From positions 496,001-560,000 of the forward strand of contig NZ_CP062941.1 in NCBI RefSeq assembly GCF_015101885.1: DNA of 64,000 nt, written 5' to 3'. Position 1 is the stretch's first letter, and each line of letters starts with the position of its first letter. This document shows positions 30,917 to 40,979 of this stretch, one piece after another. The stretch is from Massilia litorea. GTDB taxonomy: Bacteria > Pseudomonadota > Gammaproteobacteria > Burkholderiales > Burkholderiaceae_D. The notes under the pieces were generated by a model. That model worked only from the letters and a program-made list of their open reading frames with translations, did no database searches and was not told where the DNA came from. The position numbers and the translations under genes are program-made.

Positions 30917-32392
30917 ATGCATAACAAGACCATCAAAGAACTGTCCGCGCTGCTGCAGGCGAAGCAGGTGTCCTCCACCGAGCTCACCCGCCACTTCCTC
31001 GACCGCATCGCAGCGAGCGGCCACAACGCCTTCCTGCACGTGGACCCGGCCCTGTCGCTGGCCCAGGCCGCCGCCGCCGATGCCCGCATCGCCGAAGGCA
31101 GCGCCGGCCCCCTGACCGGCGTGCCGATCGCCCATAAGGATATCTTCGTCACGCGCGACTGGCGCACGACTGCCGGCTCGAAGATGCTGGCCAACTACGT
31201 CAGCCCCTTCGACGCCACCGTGGTCGACCGCTTCAATGCGGCCGGCATGGTCACGCTCGGCAAAGTGAACTGCGACGAATTCGCGATGGGCTCGGCGAAC
31301 GAGAACTCCGCCTTCGGTCCGGTGAAGAACCCATGGGATGCGCTGGCCGTGCCGGGCGGCTCCTCGGGCGGCTCGGCCGCCGCGATCGCCGCGCGCCTGG
31401 CGCCGGCCGCGACCGCCACCGACACCGGCGGCTCGATCCGCCAGCCGGCCGCCTTCTGCGGCGTCACCGGCATCAAGCCGACCTATGGCCGCGTCTCGCG
31501 CTTCGGCATGATCGCCTTCGCTTCCTCGCTCGACCAGGGCGGCCCGATGGCGCAGACGGCGGAAGACTGCGCCCTGCTGCTGAACGAAATGGTCGGCCAC
31601 GACGTGCGCGACTCGACCAGCCTGACGCCCGAACAAGGCAACCTGCACGAAGATTTTACGCGCGACCTGGACAAGCCATTGAACGGCCTGCGCATCGGCG
31701 TGCCTTCGGAATACTTCGGCGAAGGCCTGGCCGCCGACGTGGAAAGCGCCGTGCGCGCCGCGCTCGATCAATTCGTGGCACTGGGCGCCGTGCTGGTCGA
31801 TATTTCGCTGCCGAAGACGGCGCTGTCGATCCCGACCTACTACATCATCGCCCCGGCCGAGGCCTCCTCGAACCTGTCGCGCTTCGACGGCGTGCGCTAC
31901 GGCCACCGCGCCAGCGAGTACAAGGACCTGGCGGAGATGTACAAGAAAACCCGCGCCGAAGGTTTCGGCCGCGAAGTCCAGCGCCGCATCATGGTCGGCA
32001 CCTATGTGCTCTGCCATGGCTACTACGACGCCTACTACGTGCAGGCGCAAAAGATCCGCCGCCTGATCGCCGACGACTTCCAGGCCGCGTTCGCCGACAA
32101 GTGCGACGTGATCATGGGCCCGGTGGCGCCGACCGTCGCCTGGGACGCGGGTTCGAAGACCAACGACCCGGTCGCCAACTACCTGGCCGACATTTTTACT
32201 TTGTCGACCAGCCTGGCCGGCCTGCCCGGCATGTCGATCCCCTGCGGTTTCGGCAGCGGCGAGAAGAATGAAAAACGTCCGGTCGGCCTGCAAATCATCG
32301 GCAACTACTTCAGCGAAGCGAAGCTGCTGAACGTCGCCCACCAGTACCAGCTGGCGACCGACTGGCACCAGCGCGCGCCTGAAGGCGTCTAA
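30917..32392 (+). CDS. gatA: Asp/Glu-tRNA amidotransferase subunit A
   Basis: 491-residue amidase that releases ammonia from glutamine or asparagine for transfer by GatB. The amidase-signature triad is clear: Lys74 (VPIAHKDIF), cis-Ser149 (PGGSSGGSA) and nucleophile Ser173 ([10 protein letters not shown]), spaced as in characterised GatA. It lies between gatC and gatB in the standard order. Length and domain content are normal. Confidence 0.98.
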   Translation: MHNKTIKELSALLQAKQVSSTELTRHFLDRIAASGHNAFLHVDPALSLAQAAAADARIAEGSAGPLTGVPIAHKDIFVTRDWRTTAGSKMLANYVSPFDATVVDRFNAAGMVTLGKVNCDEFAMGSANENSAFGPVKNPWDALAVPGGSSGGSAAAIAARLAPAATATDTGGSIRQPAAFCGVTGIKPTYGRVSRFGMIAFASSLDQGGPMAQTAEDCALLLNEMVGHDVRDSTSLTPEQGNLHEDFTRDLDKPLNGLRIGVPSEYFGEGLAADVESAVRAALDQFVALGAVLVDISLPKTALSIPTYYIIAPAEASSNLSRFDGVRYGHRASEYKDLAEMYKKTRAEGFGREVQRRIMVGTYVLCHGYYDAYYVQAQKIRRLIADDFQAAFADKCDVIMGPVAPTVAWDAGSKTNDPVANYLADIFTLSTSLAGLPGMSIPCGFGSGEKNEKRPVGLQIIGNYFSEAKLLNVAHQYQLATDWHQRAPEGV

Positions 32393-32428
32393 CCGTCACG
32401 CCCGCACAGAATACAAAGAGAGAACACC

Positions 32429-33889
32429 ATGCAATGGGAAGTCGTCATCGGTCTTGAGAACCACGTCCAGCTCACGACCAATTCGAAAATCTTCAGCGGC
32501 AGCTCGATCCAGTTCGGCGCCGAGCCGAACACGCAGGCGAGCCCCGTGGACCTGGCCCTGCCGGGCGTGCTGCCCGTGATGAACAAGGGCGCCGTCGAGC
32601 GCGCGATCCGCTTCGGCCTGGCGGTCGGCGCGAAAATCGCGCCGCAATCGGTCTTCGCCCGTAAAAACTATTTTTATCCGGACCTGCCGAAGGGCTACCA
32701 GATCAGCCAGTTCGAAGACCCCGTGGTCCAGGGCGGCACGATCACCTTCGGCTACGAGAAGGACGGCAAGCTGGAGACGAAGACCGTCAACCTGACCCGT
32801 GCCCACCTCGAGGAAGACGCCGGCAAATCGCTGCACGAGGACTACGCCGGCATGACCGGCATCGACCTGAACCGCGCCGGCACGCCGCTGCTCGAGATCG
32901 TCTCAGAACCGGAAATGCGCAGCGCGAACGAGGCCGTGGCCTATGCCAAGGCCCTGCACGGCCTGGTCATGTGGCTGGGCGTCTGCGACGGCAACATGCA
33001 GGAAGGTTCCTTCCGCTGCGACGTCAACGTCTCCGTGCGTCCGCTGGGCCAGCAGGAATTCGGCACCCGCTGCGAGATCAAGAACCTGAACTCCTTCCGC
33101 TTCATGGAAGAGGCGATCCACTACGAAGTGCGGCGCCAGATCGAGCTGATCGAAGACGGCGGCAAGGTCCAGCAGGCTACGCGCCTGTGGGACCCGGACC
33201 GCAAGGAAACCCGCGCCATGCGCTCGAAAGAGGACGCGCAGGACTACCGCTATTTCCCGGACCCGGACCTGCCGCCGCTGATGATCGACGAGGACTGGAT
33301 CGAGCGCGTGCGCGCCGACATGCCGGAACTGCCGGAAGCCATGCGCAAGCGCTTCGCCGGCGACTACGGCCTGCCGGAATACGACGCCCTGATCCTCACC
33401 TCCTCGCAAGGCATGGCGGCCTATTACGAAGCCGTCGTCGCGAAAGCCGGCAAGGAAAACGCCAAGGCGATCGCCAACTGGATGATGGGTGATGTGTCCT
33501 CGACCCTGAACCGCGAAGGCGTCGACATCCTCGACTCGCCGGTCGAGGCGTCGCAGCTGGCGCTGCTGATCCGCCGCATCGCCGACGGCACGATCTCGAA
33601 CAAGGCCGGCAAGGAAGTGTTCGCGGCGATGTGGGAAGCCAAATCCCTCGACGAGAACCTGGCCGACATCGTCATCGAACAAAAAGGGCTGAAGCAGATT
33701 TCGGACACGGGCGCGCTGGAAGCGATCGTGGACGAGGTGCTGGCGGCAAATGCGAAATCGGTCGAGCAGTACCGCGCCGGCAAGGAAGCGGCGATCAACG
33801 CGCTGATCGGCCAGACCATGAAGGCCTCGAAGGGCAAGGCGAATCCGGCGCAGGTGACGGAGCTGCTCAAGAAGAAACTGGCGGGCTGA
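32429..33889 (+). CDS. gatB: Asp/Glu-tRNA amidotransferase subunit B
   Basis: 486-residue kinase-amidotransferase subunit that activates the misacylated tRNA. It opens with [20 protein letters not shown] and contains [25 protein letters not shown] and the YqeY-like tRNA-binding tail from about residue 340. The start at 32429 follows AGAGAG. It is the last gene of gatCAB and is followed by a clear terminator. Confidence 0.98.
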   Translation: MQWEVVIGLENHVQLTTNSKIFSGSSIQFGAEPNTQASPVDLALPGVLPVMNKGAVERAIRFGLAVGAKIAPQSVFARKNYFYPDLPKGYQISQFEDPVVQGGTITFGYEKDGKLETKTVNLTRAHLEEDAGKSLHEDYAGMTGIDLNRAGTPLLEIVSEPEMRSANEAVAYAKALHGLVMWLGVCDGNMQEGSFRCDVNVSVRPLGQQEFGTRCEIKNLNSFRFMEEAIHYEVRRQIELIEDGGKVQQATRLWDPDRKETRAMRSKEDAQDYRYFPDPDLPPLMIDEDWIERVRADMPELPEAMRKRFAGDYGLPEYDALILTSSQGMAAYYEAVVAKAGKENAKAIANWMMGDVSSTLNREGVDILDSPVEASQLALLIRRIADGTISNKAGKEVFAAMWEAKSLDENLADIVIEQKGLKQISDTGALEAIVDEVLAANAKSVEQYRAGKEAAINALIGQTMKASKGKANPAQVTELLKKKLAG

Positions 33890-33905
33890 GTCAGCTGGTA
33901 TCGAT

Positions 33906-33936
33906 AAAAAAACCGGAGCATGCTCCGGTTTTTTTT
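33906..33936. terminator. Bidirectional rho-independent terminator after gatB
   Basis: An A7 run, the palindrome ACCGGAGCATGCTCCGGT and a T8 run. It ends gatB on the plus strand and the lipoprotein gene on the minus strand. The arms AAAAACCGGAGC/GCTCCGGTTTTT are identical to those of the terminator at 35141-35167. Confidence 0.9.
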
Positions 33937-33957
33937 ATTGCCGATCCAGACGATGCA

Positions 33958-34500
33958 TCACAGATTGGCCGCGCCGATGCGCTCCAGGCCGATGCTGATG
34001 TTTTTCTTGATCGCGCCGGCGATCGACATCTTCGCGCGTTCGGCGCCGACGAAGGCTTCGCTGCCGCCGGTGGTGTGCTCCGTCTTGATCGCCTCCTGCC
34101 ACACGACCGCGCCGGTGTCGGCACGCTTGAGCGTCCAGCCGGCTTCCACCTTGGACGTCATCGCGATGCCAAACGATGGGGTCTCGAGGTTAAAGACCTG
34201 CACACTGAGCTGGTAGTCCGCGCCCGCGTTCTTGACGTCCGCGAAGGCTTTCGAGGAGACGATGGCGTCGCTCAGCGCGGCGCGCAATTCGGCCTCGGTG
34301 ATCAATGCCGCCAGCGGCGAGCTCGGCATCGGCATGGTCGTCACGGTCACCGATTGCGGATGCTGCCTGGCCAGTTTCACCGGCGCCGGGGTCAATTCCT
34401 GGTGCGTCATCTGCGAAGCGCAGCCGGTCAGGGTGGCCACTGCCAGGAGAGCCGGCAGCAGCAGGAAACGGCGCGCGATGGAAATCATATTCATGTTCAT
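33958..34500 (-). CDS. Putative lipoprotein
   Basis: 180-residue precursor. A signal sequence with ARRFLLLPALLAVATLTGCA gives a lipobox LTGC with Cys near residue 27. The mature protein has GIAMTSKVEAGWTLKRADTG and ends GLERIGAANL. I do not recognise a named family. It lies 27 bases after a second lipoprotein gene on the same strand, and the two are bracketed by near-identical terminators. An outer-membrane or periplasmic location is likely. Confidence 0.75.
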   Translation of the reverse strand: MNMNMISIARRFLLLPALLAVATLTGCASQMTHQELTPAPVKLARQHPQSVTVTTMPMPSSPLAALITEAELRAALSDAIVSSKAFADVKNAGADYQLSVQVFNLETPSFGIAMTSKVEAGWTLKRADTGAVVWQEAIKTEHTTGGSEAFVGAERAKMSIAGAIKKNISIGLERIGAANL

Positions 34501-34527
34501 GTTCAGGCCTCGATATAAAAGTGGGAT

Positions 34528-34980
34528 TTACTTCTTCGGTGCGGATTGAATATTGGCCAGGACTTCCTCGACCATTTCGTCCGGCGATTTGCGCGTCAGG
34601 GAGGTATGCAGCGAGTTACCGGTCGCGATCGGGAAATTCGATTTCGGATCGCGGAAGTTAATCGTCAGCTCGATCATGTACATCGTGATGTCCCACATCC
34701 ATTTATCGATATAGGTCACCGAAATGTCGGTGGCATAGGGCGTCGGCATTTCCGGCCCGGTAGTCACGACATAACCCTTGCTTTCGAGCTTGGTCTTGAT
34801 GAGCTGGTTGATGTTGTTTTTATCCTTGTCGTGCTTGACCACATAAGCGGTCTTGATTGCCGACAGGTCGGCGCCCGGCGACAAGGTGGCGCTGGCGCGG
34901 TTGACGGCGCAGCCGGTCATCAGGGACATGATCCCGACCACGGCCAGGACGGGAATGAGGCGTTTTACTGCTGAAAACAT
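34528..34980 (-). CDS. Putative lipoprotein
   Basis: 150-residue precursor starting MFSAVKRLIPVLAVVGIMSL and a lipobox LMTGC (Cys near 23). The mature part contains IKTAYVVKHDKDKNNINQLI and KGYVVTTGPEMP, then DISVTYIDKWMWDITMYMIE. No family name is assigned with certainty. A minus-strand TATAAT (35063-35068) lies upstream in an AT-rich stretch. The start at 34980 is set by the signal peptide and AGAGGG upstream. It leads the two-gene lipoprotein unit. Confidence 0.75.
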   Translation of the reverse strand: MFSAVKRLIPVLAVVGIMSLMTGCAVNRASATLSPGADLSAIKTAYVVKHDKDKNNINQLIKTKLESKGYVVTTGPEMPTPYATDISVTYIDKWMWDITMYMIELTINFRDPKSNFPIATGNSLHTSLTRKSPDEMVEEVLANIQSAPKK

Positions 34981-35140
34981 GTTGAATCCCTCTAAGAATT
35001 GCCCTGTAGCCGGGCGGATTATTTTAGTTCTCTGCCGACAACACATTCTGCAAAGAAATTCGATTATATTCTTTTAGCAATATTATTTGCGCACCCGGGA
35101 TCATTATTTTTTTATAAGCGGCAGACGCTCGCCCAAATAA

Positions 35141-35167
35141 AAAAACCGGAGCGCCGCTCCGGTTTTT
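35141..35167. terminator. Rho-independent terminator after pyrE
   Basis: Arms AAAAACCGGAGC and GCTCCGGTTTTT around GCC, with A- and T-runs on the two sides. It lies 32 bases past the pyrE stop on the minus strand. The same arms occur in the terminator at 33906-33936. Confidence 0.88.
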
Positions 35168-35199
35168 ATCGATACCTCGTTGTTTCAGGCTTTAGCGCA

Positions 35200-35862
35200 T
35201 CAGATCCCGTAACGCGTGCGATACGCCGCCACCGCATCCTTGTGCTGGCCCAGTTCGGCGCCGGCGCCCTCGCCCGACAAATAAGTAAACAGGTCGTCCA
35301 GGCTGGCGATCGAGATCACGGGAATGCCGAACTCGCGCGCCACTTCCTGCACGGCCGAGTTTTCCGACAATGCGCCATCCTTGCCCGAGCGCTCCATGCG
35401 GTCGAGCGCGATCAGGACGGCGGCCGGTTCCGCGCCGGCGGCGCGGATCATCGCGACCGATTCGCGCACCGAGGTGCCGGCCGAGATCACGTCGTCGACG
35501 ATGACGACTTTGCCTTTCAGGCCGGCGCCGACGATGGTGCCGCCTTCGCCGTGGTCCTTGGCTTCCTTGCGGTTGTAGGCGTATTGGGTGTTGCGGCCCT
35601 TGTCGGCCAGGGCAACGGCGGTGGCGCTGGCCAGGGTGATGCCCTTGTAGGCGGGGCCGAACAGCATGTCGAATTCGACGCCGGAGTCGAGCAGGGTCTG
35701 GGCGTAGAAGCGGGCCAGCTGGCCGAGGGTGGCGCCGTCGTGGAACAGGCCGGCGTTGAAGAAGTACGGCGAGAGCCGTCCGGCCTTGGTCGTGAATTGA
35801 CCGAATTTCAATACTCCGGTCTCGACCGAAAACGCAATAAACTCCTGGCGCAGATTGTTCAC
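35200..35862 (-). CDS. pyrE: Orotate phosphoribosyltransferase
   Basis: Converts orotate and PRPP to orotidine monophosphate in pyrimidine synthesis. The 220-residue enzyme shows the PRPP-binding motif [13 protein letters not shown] and the flexible-loop lysine region [14 protein letters not shown]. The start is a GTG at 35862, placed after AGGGAGAGCTGC and giving [11 protein letters not shown] as N-terminus. The upstream in-frame ATG at 35922 would add an unrelated 20 residues. It is followed by its own terminator and preceded by the hybrid kinase gene, 72 bases away. Confidence 0.95.
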   Translation of the reverse strand: MNNLRQEFIAFSVETGVLKFGQFTTKAGRLSPYFFNAGLFHDGATLGQLARFYAQTLLDSGVEFDMLFGPAYKGITLASATAVALADKGRNTQYAYNRKEAKDHGEGGTIVGAGLKGKVVIVDDVISAGTSVRESVAMIRAAGAEPAAVLIALDRMERSGKDGALSENSAVQEVAREFGIPVISIASLDDLFTYLSGEGAGAELGQHKDAVAAYRTRYGI

Positions 35863-35934
35863 GCAGCTCTCCCTGTATTCGAAAGCCCGTATTTTAATCT
35901 GCGCCGGGCCTGACGACGACAAGCGGCGCCGTTT

Positions 35935-38112
35935 TCAGTCCTCGGCCAGGCGCGCTACCTGGTCGGGCGTGATCGGTTTCACCAGGTGGCGCTCGAAGCC
36001 GGCGGCCTCGCTACGCGCCTTATCGGCATCCTGGCCGTAGCCCGACAGCGCGATCAGGCGGCACGGGTGCTCGCCCAGCAGCGCGCGCAGGCGCGTGCCC
36101 AGTTCGTAGCCGTCGAGGACCGGCAGGCCGATGTCGAGCACCGCGATGTCCGGCCGCATGCGCGTGGCCGCACCCAGCGCGCTGGCGGGGTCGTGGAAGA
36201 CCTCGACCGCATGACCGTAGGCGCCCAGCAGCATGCCGAGGGTCTCGGCCGCATCGACGTTGTCGTCGACGACCATGATGCGGCGTCCCGTCGCCGGCGC
36301 CGGCGGCGCGGCGGCCGGTTCGTCCGCGCTTGCCGGGGCCACCGCGTGCACCGGCAGGCGCACGACGAATTCGCTGCCGCAGCCCGGTCCCGCGCTGTGC
36401 GCCTCGACCGTGCCGCCGTGCAGTTCGACGATATTTTTCACCAGGGCCAGCCCGATCCCGAGGCCGCCTTCGACGCGGTCGACGCTGCGCTTACCCTGGA
36501 AGAACAGGCCGAAGACCTGGGACAACATCTCGGGCGCGAGGCCGATGCCGTTATCGCGCACGCCGATGCGCAGCCAGCCGGCGCCATCGCGGCGCGCCGA
36601 CAGCGTGACCGCGCCACCGTTGTCGGTGTAGCGCGCGGCATTGGTGAGCAGGTTCGAGACCACCTGCGCCAGGCGCGTCGGGTCGCCCTCCCACTCCATG
36701 CCCTGCTCGACCTCGACGGACAAGTGGTGGCCGCGCTGCTCCAGCAGCGGGCCGGCCATCTCGACCGCCTTGGCCAGCGGAGCGGCGATGTCGCCGCGTT
36801 CCGATTTCAGTTCGATCTGGCCGCGCGTGGCGCGCGCCACGTCCATCAGGTCGTCCACCAGGCGCACCAGGTGCTCGACCTGGCGCTCGATGATCTCGCG
36901 TTCGCGCAGGGCGCTCGGCTCGGCGCGCATGCGCATCAGCTGCAAGGCGGTGACGATCGGCGACAGCGGATTGCGCAGCTCGTGCCCGAGCATGGCGAGG
37001 AATTCGTCTTTCGTGCGGTTGGCGCTGGTGAGTTCCTCGATCAGGCGCTCGCGCTCGGCGCTGGCACGCTCCAGGCGGGCCAGGGCTTCGTCGCGCTGGT
37101 GGCGTTCGGTGGCGTCGCGCGTGAAGCAGCGCGTGTAGCGCAGCTTGCCGTCCTCGAAGCAGCCGTTCGAATGGATCAGCACGTGCTTGACCGAGCCGTC
37201 CTTGCAGCGCAGGCGCGCCGGCTGGTCGATCAGGGTGCCGCCCGAGCACAGGGTCGCGAGGATGCCGTCGATGACGTCGGCATCGACGTGGAACTCGGCG
37301 ATGTGGCGCCCGACGTATTCTTCCCAGCGGTAGCCGAGCATCTGCAATTCCGCCTTGTTGGCCCACAGGATGGTGCCGTCGGCGCCGACCCGGTGCAAGC
37401 CCTCGGCCGCGTTCTCGACGAAATCGGCGAGTTCCTGTTCGCGCCGCTGCAGGGCGCGCTCGGCTTCCTGGCGGCGCGCCACCTCGGCGTCCAGCGCCAT
37501 CGCCTTGCGCTCCAGCCTGGCCAGGTGGAGGGGTTGACCCATCACGTCGTGCAGCGCGCCGGCCGGGTTGTGGCTGCAGGCATGCTGGTGCTCGGCACAG
37601 ACCTGGTCGAACTGGGCGGCGAATTCGGCGTTCGGGAAAGCCTGCCACGGATAGGCGCAGAACAGGGAAAAGCGCACCTCTTCGGACAGCGCGTTCCACA
37701 GCTGCTCGAGGCGGATCGCGGCGCTGTAGTTCCCGTCGGCGCACAGCAGGGCGACCATTTCGCCGAAGGCGTGCAGGGTGCCTGCATGTTGCCCAAGCCG
37801 GGCCTGCGCCTCGCGAATGACCGCCTTGAAGCGCCCCTCGTCCGGCTGGCCGGCGACCATCAGGCGCTCGAGCGTCGCGCGGGCGTCCAGGAAGACCAGG
37901 CGCGCGGCGGCGTCGCCGTGTTTCAGGCCTGCGCGCAAGGCCTGCGCATGCTCGGGTGTCGCGATGACCAAACCGGCGCCGCCGATCGACAAGGCGGCGT
38001 CGATGAACCCGGCGACCTCCTCCATCAGGAGGGCGTCGTCGTCGTAGAAACGCACGATATGCGCGTTGTCTTCATGGTTCTCCTGCGGCGCTGCGTCATC
38101 GTGAATGAGCAC
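35935..38112 (-). CDS. Orphan hybrid histidine kinase: MEDS, PAS, HisKA, HATPase, receiver
   Basis: 725-residue cytoplasmic protein. An N-terminal MEDS-like sensor (about 15-190) has HIVRFYDDDALLMEEVAGFI, a fold first seen in DcmR-type methylotroph regulators. A PAS domain (about 230-345) has VGADGTILWANKAELQMLGY. The H-box is FLAMLGHELRNPLSPI. The ATPase domain shows LLTNAARY, DNGIGLAP and GGLGIGLALV, and the C-terminal receiver (about 600-720) has VVDDN and AVLDIGLPVLDG. GTG at 38112 follows GGAAGG, eight bases away; ATG at 38184 is the alternative. No separate response regulator is adjacent, so the output partner is unknown. Confidence 0.88.
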   Translation of the reverse strand: MLIHDDAAPQENHEDNAHIVRFYDDDALLMEEVAGFIDAALSIGGAGLVIATPEHAQALRAGLKHGDAAARLVFLDARATLERLMVAGQPDEGRFKAVIREAQARLGQHAGTLHAFGEMVALLCADGNYSAAIRLEQLWNALSEEVRFSLFCAYPWQAFPNAEFAAQFDQVCAEHQHACSHNPAGALHDVMGQPLHLARLERKAMALDAEVARRQEAERALQRREQELADFVENAAEGLHRVGADGTILWANKAELQMLGYRWEEYVGRHIAEFHVDADVIDGILATLCSGGTLIDQPARLRCKDGSVKHVLIHSNGCFEDGKLRYTRCFTRDATERHQRDEALARLERASAERERLIEELTSANRTKDEFLAMLGHELRNPLSPIVTALQLMRMRAEPSALREREIIERQVEHLVRLVDDLMDVARATRGQIELKSERGDIAAPLAKAVEMAGPLLEQRGHHLSVEVEQGMEWEGDPTRLAQVVSNLLTNAARYTDNGGAVTLSARRDGAGWLRIGVRDNGIGLAPEMLSQVFGLFFQGKRSVDRVEGGLGIGLALVKNIVELHGGTVEAHSAGPGCGSEFVVRLPVHAVAPASADEPAAAPPAPATGRRIMVVDDNVDAAETLGMLLGAYGHAVEVFHDPASALGAATRMRPDIAVLDIGLPVLDGYELGTRLRALLGEHPCRLIALSGYGQDADKARSEAAGFERHLVKPITPDQVARLAED

Positions 38113-38323
38113 TATCGTCCTTCCTTTGGTTGCCGGCGCAAACTGAATGTGTCCGGCCGTAAGGGTCAAGTTTAACAGAGTCATGCTGAGCAGGAATGCG
38201 CCGGGCGCTTTCCGCTGTGCACATCGAGCAACAGGCGATGGCATGCCGGCCATGCGGAAAAGCGCTACACTAGCGCCCTGCCGCATGCTCCCATGCAAGA
38301 ACTCCACTTCTCTTCTCTGATCC

Positions 38324-39094
38324 ATGCCACGAATTATTTCCGCGAACCTGAACGGCATCCGTTCGGCGCACAAGAAAGGCTTTTTCAACTGGCTGGCGTC
38401 GATCGACGCCGACTTCGTCTGCGTACAGGAACTCAAGGCCCAGGAAGCCGACATGACCGAGGAATTCCTCCGTCCGCACGGCTACCACGGCCATTTCCAC
38501 TACGCCGAAAAGAAGGGTTATTCGGGTACCGGCGTGTATAGCCGCCTGGCCCCGGACAACAAGCGCATCGGCTTCGGCTGCCAGGAATTCGATGCCGAAG
38601 GGCGCTACACGCGCTGCGACTTCGGCAATCTCACCGTGATCTCGGTGTACTGCCCGTCGGGCTCGTCCTCGCCCGAGCGCCAGCTGGCCAAGTTCCGCTT
38701 CATGGAAGTGTTCCTCCCGCACCTGCAGGAGCTGAAGGCCGAAGGCCGCGAAGTCGTCATCTGCGGCGACTGGAACATCGCGCACAAGGAAATCGACCTG
38801 AAAAACTGGAAGAGCAACCAGAAGAACTCGGGCTTCCTGCCGGAAGAACGCGCCTGGATGACGCGCCTGTTCGACGAACTGGGCCTGGTCGACGTCCACC
38901 GCACCGTAGCGCCGGACGCCGCCGATTACACCTGGTGGAGCAACCGCGGCCAGTCATGGGCGAAGAACGTGGGATGGCGGATCGATTACCACGTCGCCAC
39001 CCCGGGCATTGCGGCCAAGGCGCATACGGTGTCGGTGTACAAGGACGAGCGGTTCTCGGATCACGCCCCACTGATCATCGACTATCACCTGTAG
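38324..39094 (+). CDS. xth: Exodeoxyribonuclease III
   Basis: 256-residue AP endonuclease and 3'-5' exonuclease of base-excision repair. Motifs: ISANLNGIRSAHKKG, VCVQELKAQ (metal-binding Glu), CGDWNIAHKEIDL (Asp and Asn) and FSDHAPLIIDY (catalytic Asp-His). Length is usual for Xth. The 211-base region upstream is shared with the divergent hybrid kinase. The last 20 bases overlap the 3' end of the convergent pseudouridine synthase gene. Confidence 0.97.
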   Translation: MPRIISANLNGIRSAHKKGFFNWLASIDADFVCVQELKAQEADMTEEFLRPHGYHGHFHYAEKKGYSGTGVYSRLAPDNKRIGFGCQEFDAEGRYTRCDFGNLTVISVYCPSGSSSPERQLAKFRFMEVFLPHLQELKAEGREVVICGDWNIAHKEIDLKNWKSNQKNSGFLPEERAWMTRLFDELGLVDVHRTVAPDAADYTWWSNRGQSWAKNVGWRIDYHVATPGIAAKAHTVSVYKDERFSDHAPLIIDYHL

Positions 39095-40010
39095 GCCAAT
39101 CCAGCGTGCGTTCGCTATGGAACGTACGCTTCTCCCCGCTCAAGGGATCGTCGAAACTGATCGAGCGCGCCAGCAGTTGCAGGGGCGCTGAAAAATCGTC
39201 ACCCTTGCAGGGCAGCGCCACCGGATAAAAGGCGTCGTTCAGGATCGGCGCGCCCAGGGACGACAAGTGCAGCCGCAGCTGGTGCTTGCGGCCCGTGTGC
39301 GGGTGCAGGCGGTAGCGGACGATATCGCCGCGGCGCTCGATCACCTCGATCAGCGTCTCCGAATTCGGCTCGCCCGGCACCTCTTCGCTGACGAAAAACT
39401 GGGCCGCGTCCTGCATGCGGCTGCGGTAGGTGAAGGGGAACTCCCTGCCCTCGATCGGCCCGGCCAGCGCCTCGTACACTTTTTTCACCACCCGCTTCTG
39501 GAACATCGACTGGTAGCTGCCGCGCGTCTCCAGCTTGTGCGAGAAGATCACGACGCCCGCCGTTTCGCGGTCCAGGCGGTGGATCGGGGTGAGATGCGGC
39601 AGCTCCAGTTGCGCTTTCAGGCGCACCAGCAGGGTCTCGTGCAGGAAGCGCCCGGTCGGGATCATCGGCAAAAAATGCGGCTTGTCGACGACCAGCAGGT
39701 GCTCGTCCTGGAACAGGATCTTTTCCTTGAACGGGATCGGCGTTTCAAGCTCGTCGAGCTCGCGGTAGTACCAGATGCGCATGCCTTTACGGACGTGGCT
39801 GTCCGCTCCAAGTGGCGCCCCAAGGGCGTCGACCACCTCGCCACGCTGCAGCCGCGCGGCCCAGGAGTCGACCGTCACGTCTGGAAAGCGTGCGGCGAGA
39901 AAACGCAGCATGCCGCCGGCCAGCGTCTCGGTCAGCCACAGGTAGCTCGGCGCGACGCCGTTACGTACCGGCAGCGGGACATAGGAATTGGCTTCTGCCT
40001 GGCGCCCCAT
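39075..40010 (-). CDS. RluA-family pseudouridine synthase
   Basis: 311-residue protein with the RluA catalytic motif LTPIHRLDRETAGVVIFSH, in which the Asp of HRLDRETAG is the nucleophile. DEHLLVVDKPHFLPMIPTG and HTGRKHQLRLHLSSLG are further family motifs. An N-terminal S4-like region (about 35-75) is present. The RNA target cannot be read from sequence. Its stop lies inside xth, giving a 20-base tail-to-tail overlap. It starts 13 bases after the M48 peptidase gene and is likely co-transcribed with it. Confidence 0.93.
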   Translation of the reverse strand: MGRQAEANSYVPLPVRNGVAPSYLWLTETLAGGMLRFLAARFPDVTVDSWAARLQRGEVVDALGAPLGADSHVRKGMRIWYYRELDELETPIPFKEKILFQDEHLLVVDKPHFLPMIPTGRFLHETLLVRLKAQLELPHLTPIHRLDRETAGVVIFSHKLETRGSYQSMFQKRVVKKVYEALAGPIEGREFPFTYRSRMQDAAQFFVSEEVPGEPNSETLIEVIERRGDIVRYRLHPHTGRKHQLRLHLSSLGAPILNDAFYPVALPCKGDDFSAPLQLLARSISFDDPLSGEKRTFHSERTLDWPTGDSR

Positions 40011-40023
40011 CGTACGAGGTCCC

Positions 40024-40908
40024 TTATTCCAGCGCGACGTTGGTGCGGTAAGGCGGCAGGCGGTTCACGCTGGTGCCCTTGCTGCGCGCGTAGAGCGGCA
40101 GCAGCACGTTCATGTGCTGTTCCATGTCCTTGATGCGGGTTGCGCCGCCCGGGTGGGTAGACAGGAATTCCGGCGGCGCGCCCTTGTTCAGCATCGCCAT
40201 CTTGCGCCACAACGCCACGCCCGCGCGCGGGTCGTAGCCGGCGCGCGCCGCGATATCCAGGCCGACGAGGTCCGCCTCGCGTTCCTCGTCGCGCGAGAAT
40301 TTCAGGACGACACCCTGGCCGATCATGCCGGTCACGGTATTCGTGATGCTCGGGTCGATGCCGAAGATGGCTGCGCCGAGCGCGCCGGCGCCGCGTGCCA
40401 CCATCGAGGTGATGCCGGATTTCGCCGCACGTTCGCGGCCATGCTCGCGCAGCGCGTGGGCGACCTCGTGGCCGATGATGGCGGCCATTTCGTCGTCGGT
40501 CAGTTTCAGCTGGTTGATGATGCCGGTAAAGACGCCAATGCGCCCGCCCGGCATGCAGAAGGCGTTCACCTGGGGCACGTCGAACAGGTTGACTTCCCAG
40601 TCCCACTTCTTGGCCGATTCATTCCAGCGCGGCGCATAGGGAATGATGCGCTGGCTGACGGCGCGCACGCGCTTCGTCTGTGGGTCGGTGGCGGGGACCA
40701 GGGCGCCCTTCTGCTGTGCTTCCGCGAGCATCGCCTGGTACTGCTGGGCGGCCTGCTCGTCGAGCTGCTCTTCCGGAACAAGGACGCGCACGCGCGAGAG
40801 CGGCTTGACGGCGATGCCGTCCTGGACGACTTTTTCCTGGGCGGCCTGCGCGCCGCCGAAGCTGGCGAACAGGGCGAGGCAGAGTGTGAGGTGTTTGAGT
40901 TTGTTCAT
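40024..40908 (-). CDS. Periplasmic M48-family metallopeptidase
   Basis: 294-residue exported zinc protease. Signal peptide: MNKLKHLTLCLALFASFGGA, cleavage near AQA (residue 23). The zinc motif is GHEVAHALREHG (HExxH) and the third ligand Glu lies in EEREADLVGLD. NAFCMPGGRIGVFTG is a family hallmark of the BepA/LoiP/YcaL group, which acts in outer-membrane protein quality control. TPR repeats of BepA are absent. The start at 40908 is set by the signal peptide. It is downstream of metW on the same strand. Confidence 0.92.
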   Translation of the reverse strand: MNKLKHLTLCLALFASFGGAQAAQEKVVQDGIAVKPLSRVRVLVPEEQLDEQAAQQYQAMLAEAQQKGALVPATDPQTKRVRAVSQRIIPYAPRWNESAKKWDWEVNLFDVPQVNAFCMPGGRIGVFTGIINQLKLTDDEMAAIIGHEVAHALREHGRERAAKSGITSMVARGAGALGAAIFGIDPSITNTVTGMIGQGVVLKFSRDEEREADLVGLDIAARAGYDPRAGVALWRKMAMLNKGAPPEFLSTHPGGATRIKDMEQHMNVLLPLYARSKGTSVNRLPPYRTNVALE

Positions 40909-40979
40909 GGTGGTGGCCGGTGTGCTGTTTTTGTCAACAGTATCGTCGCAGAAAAGGGCGGATGGGACCGCACGATACC

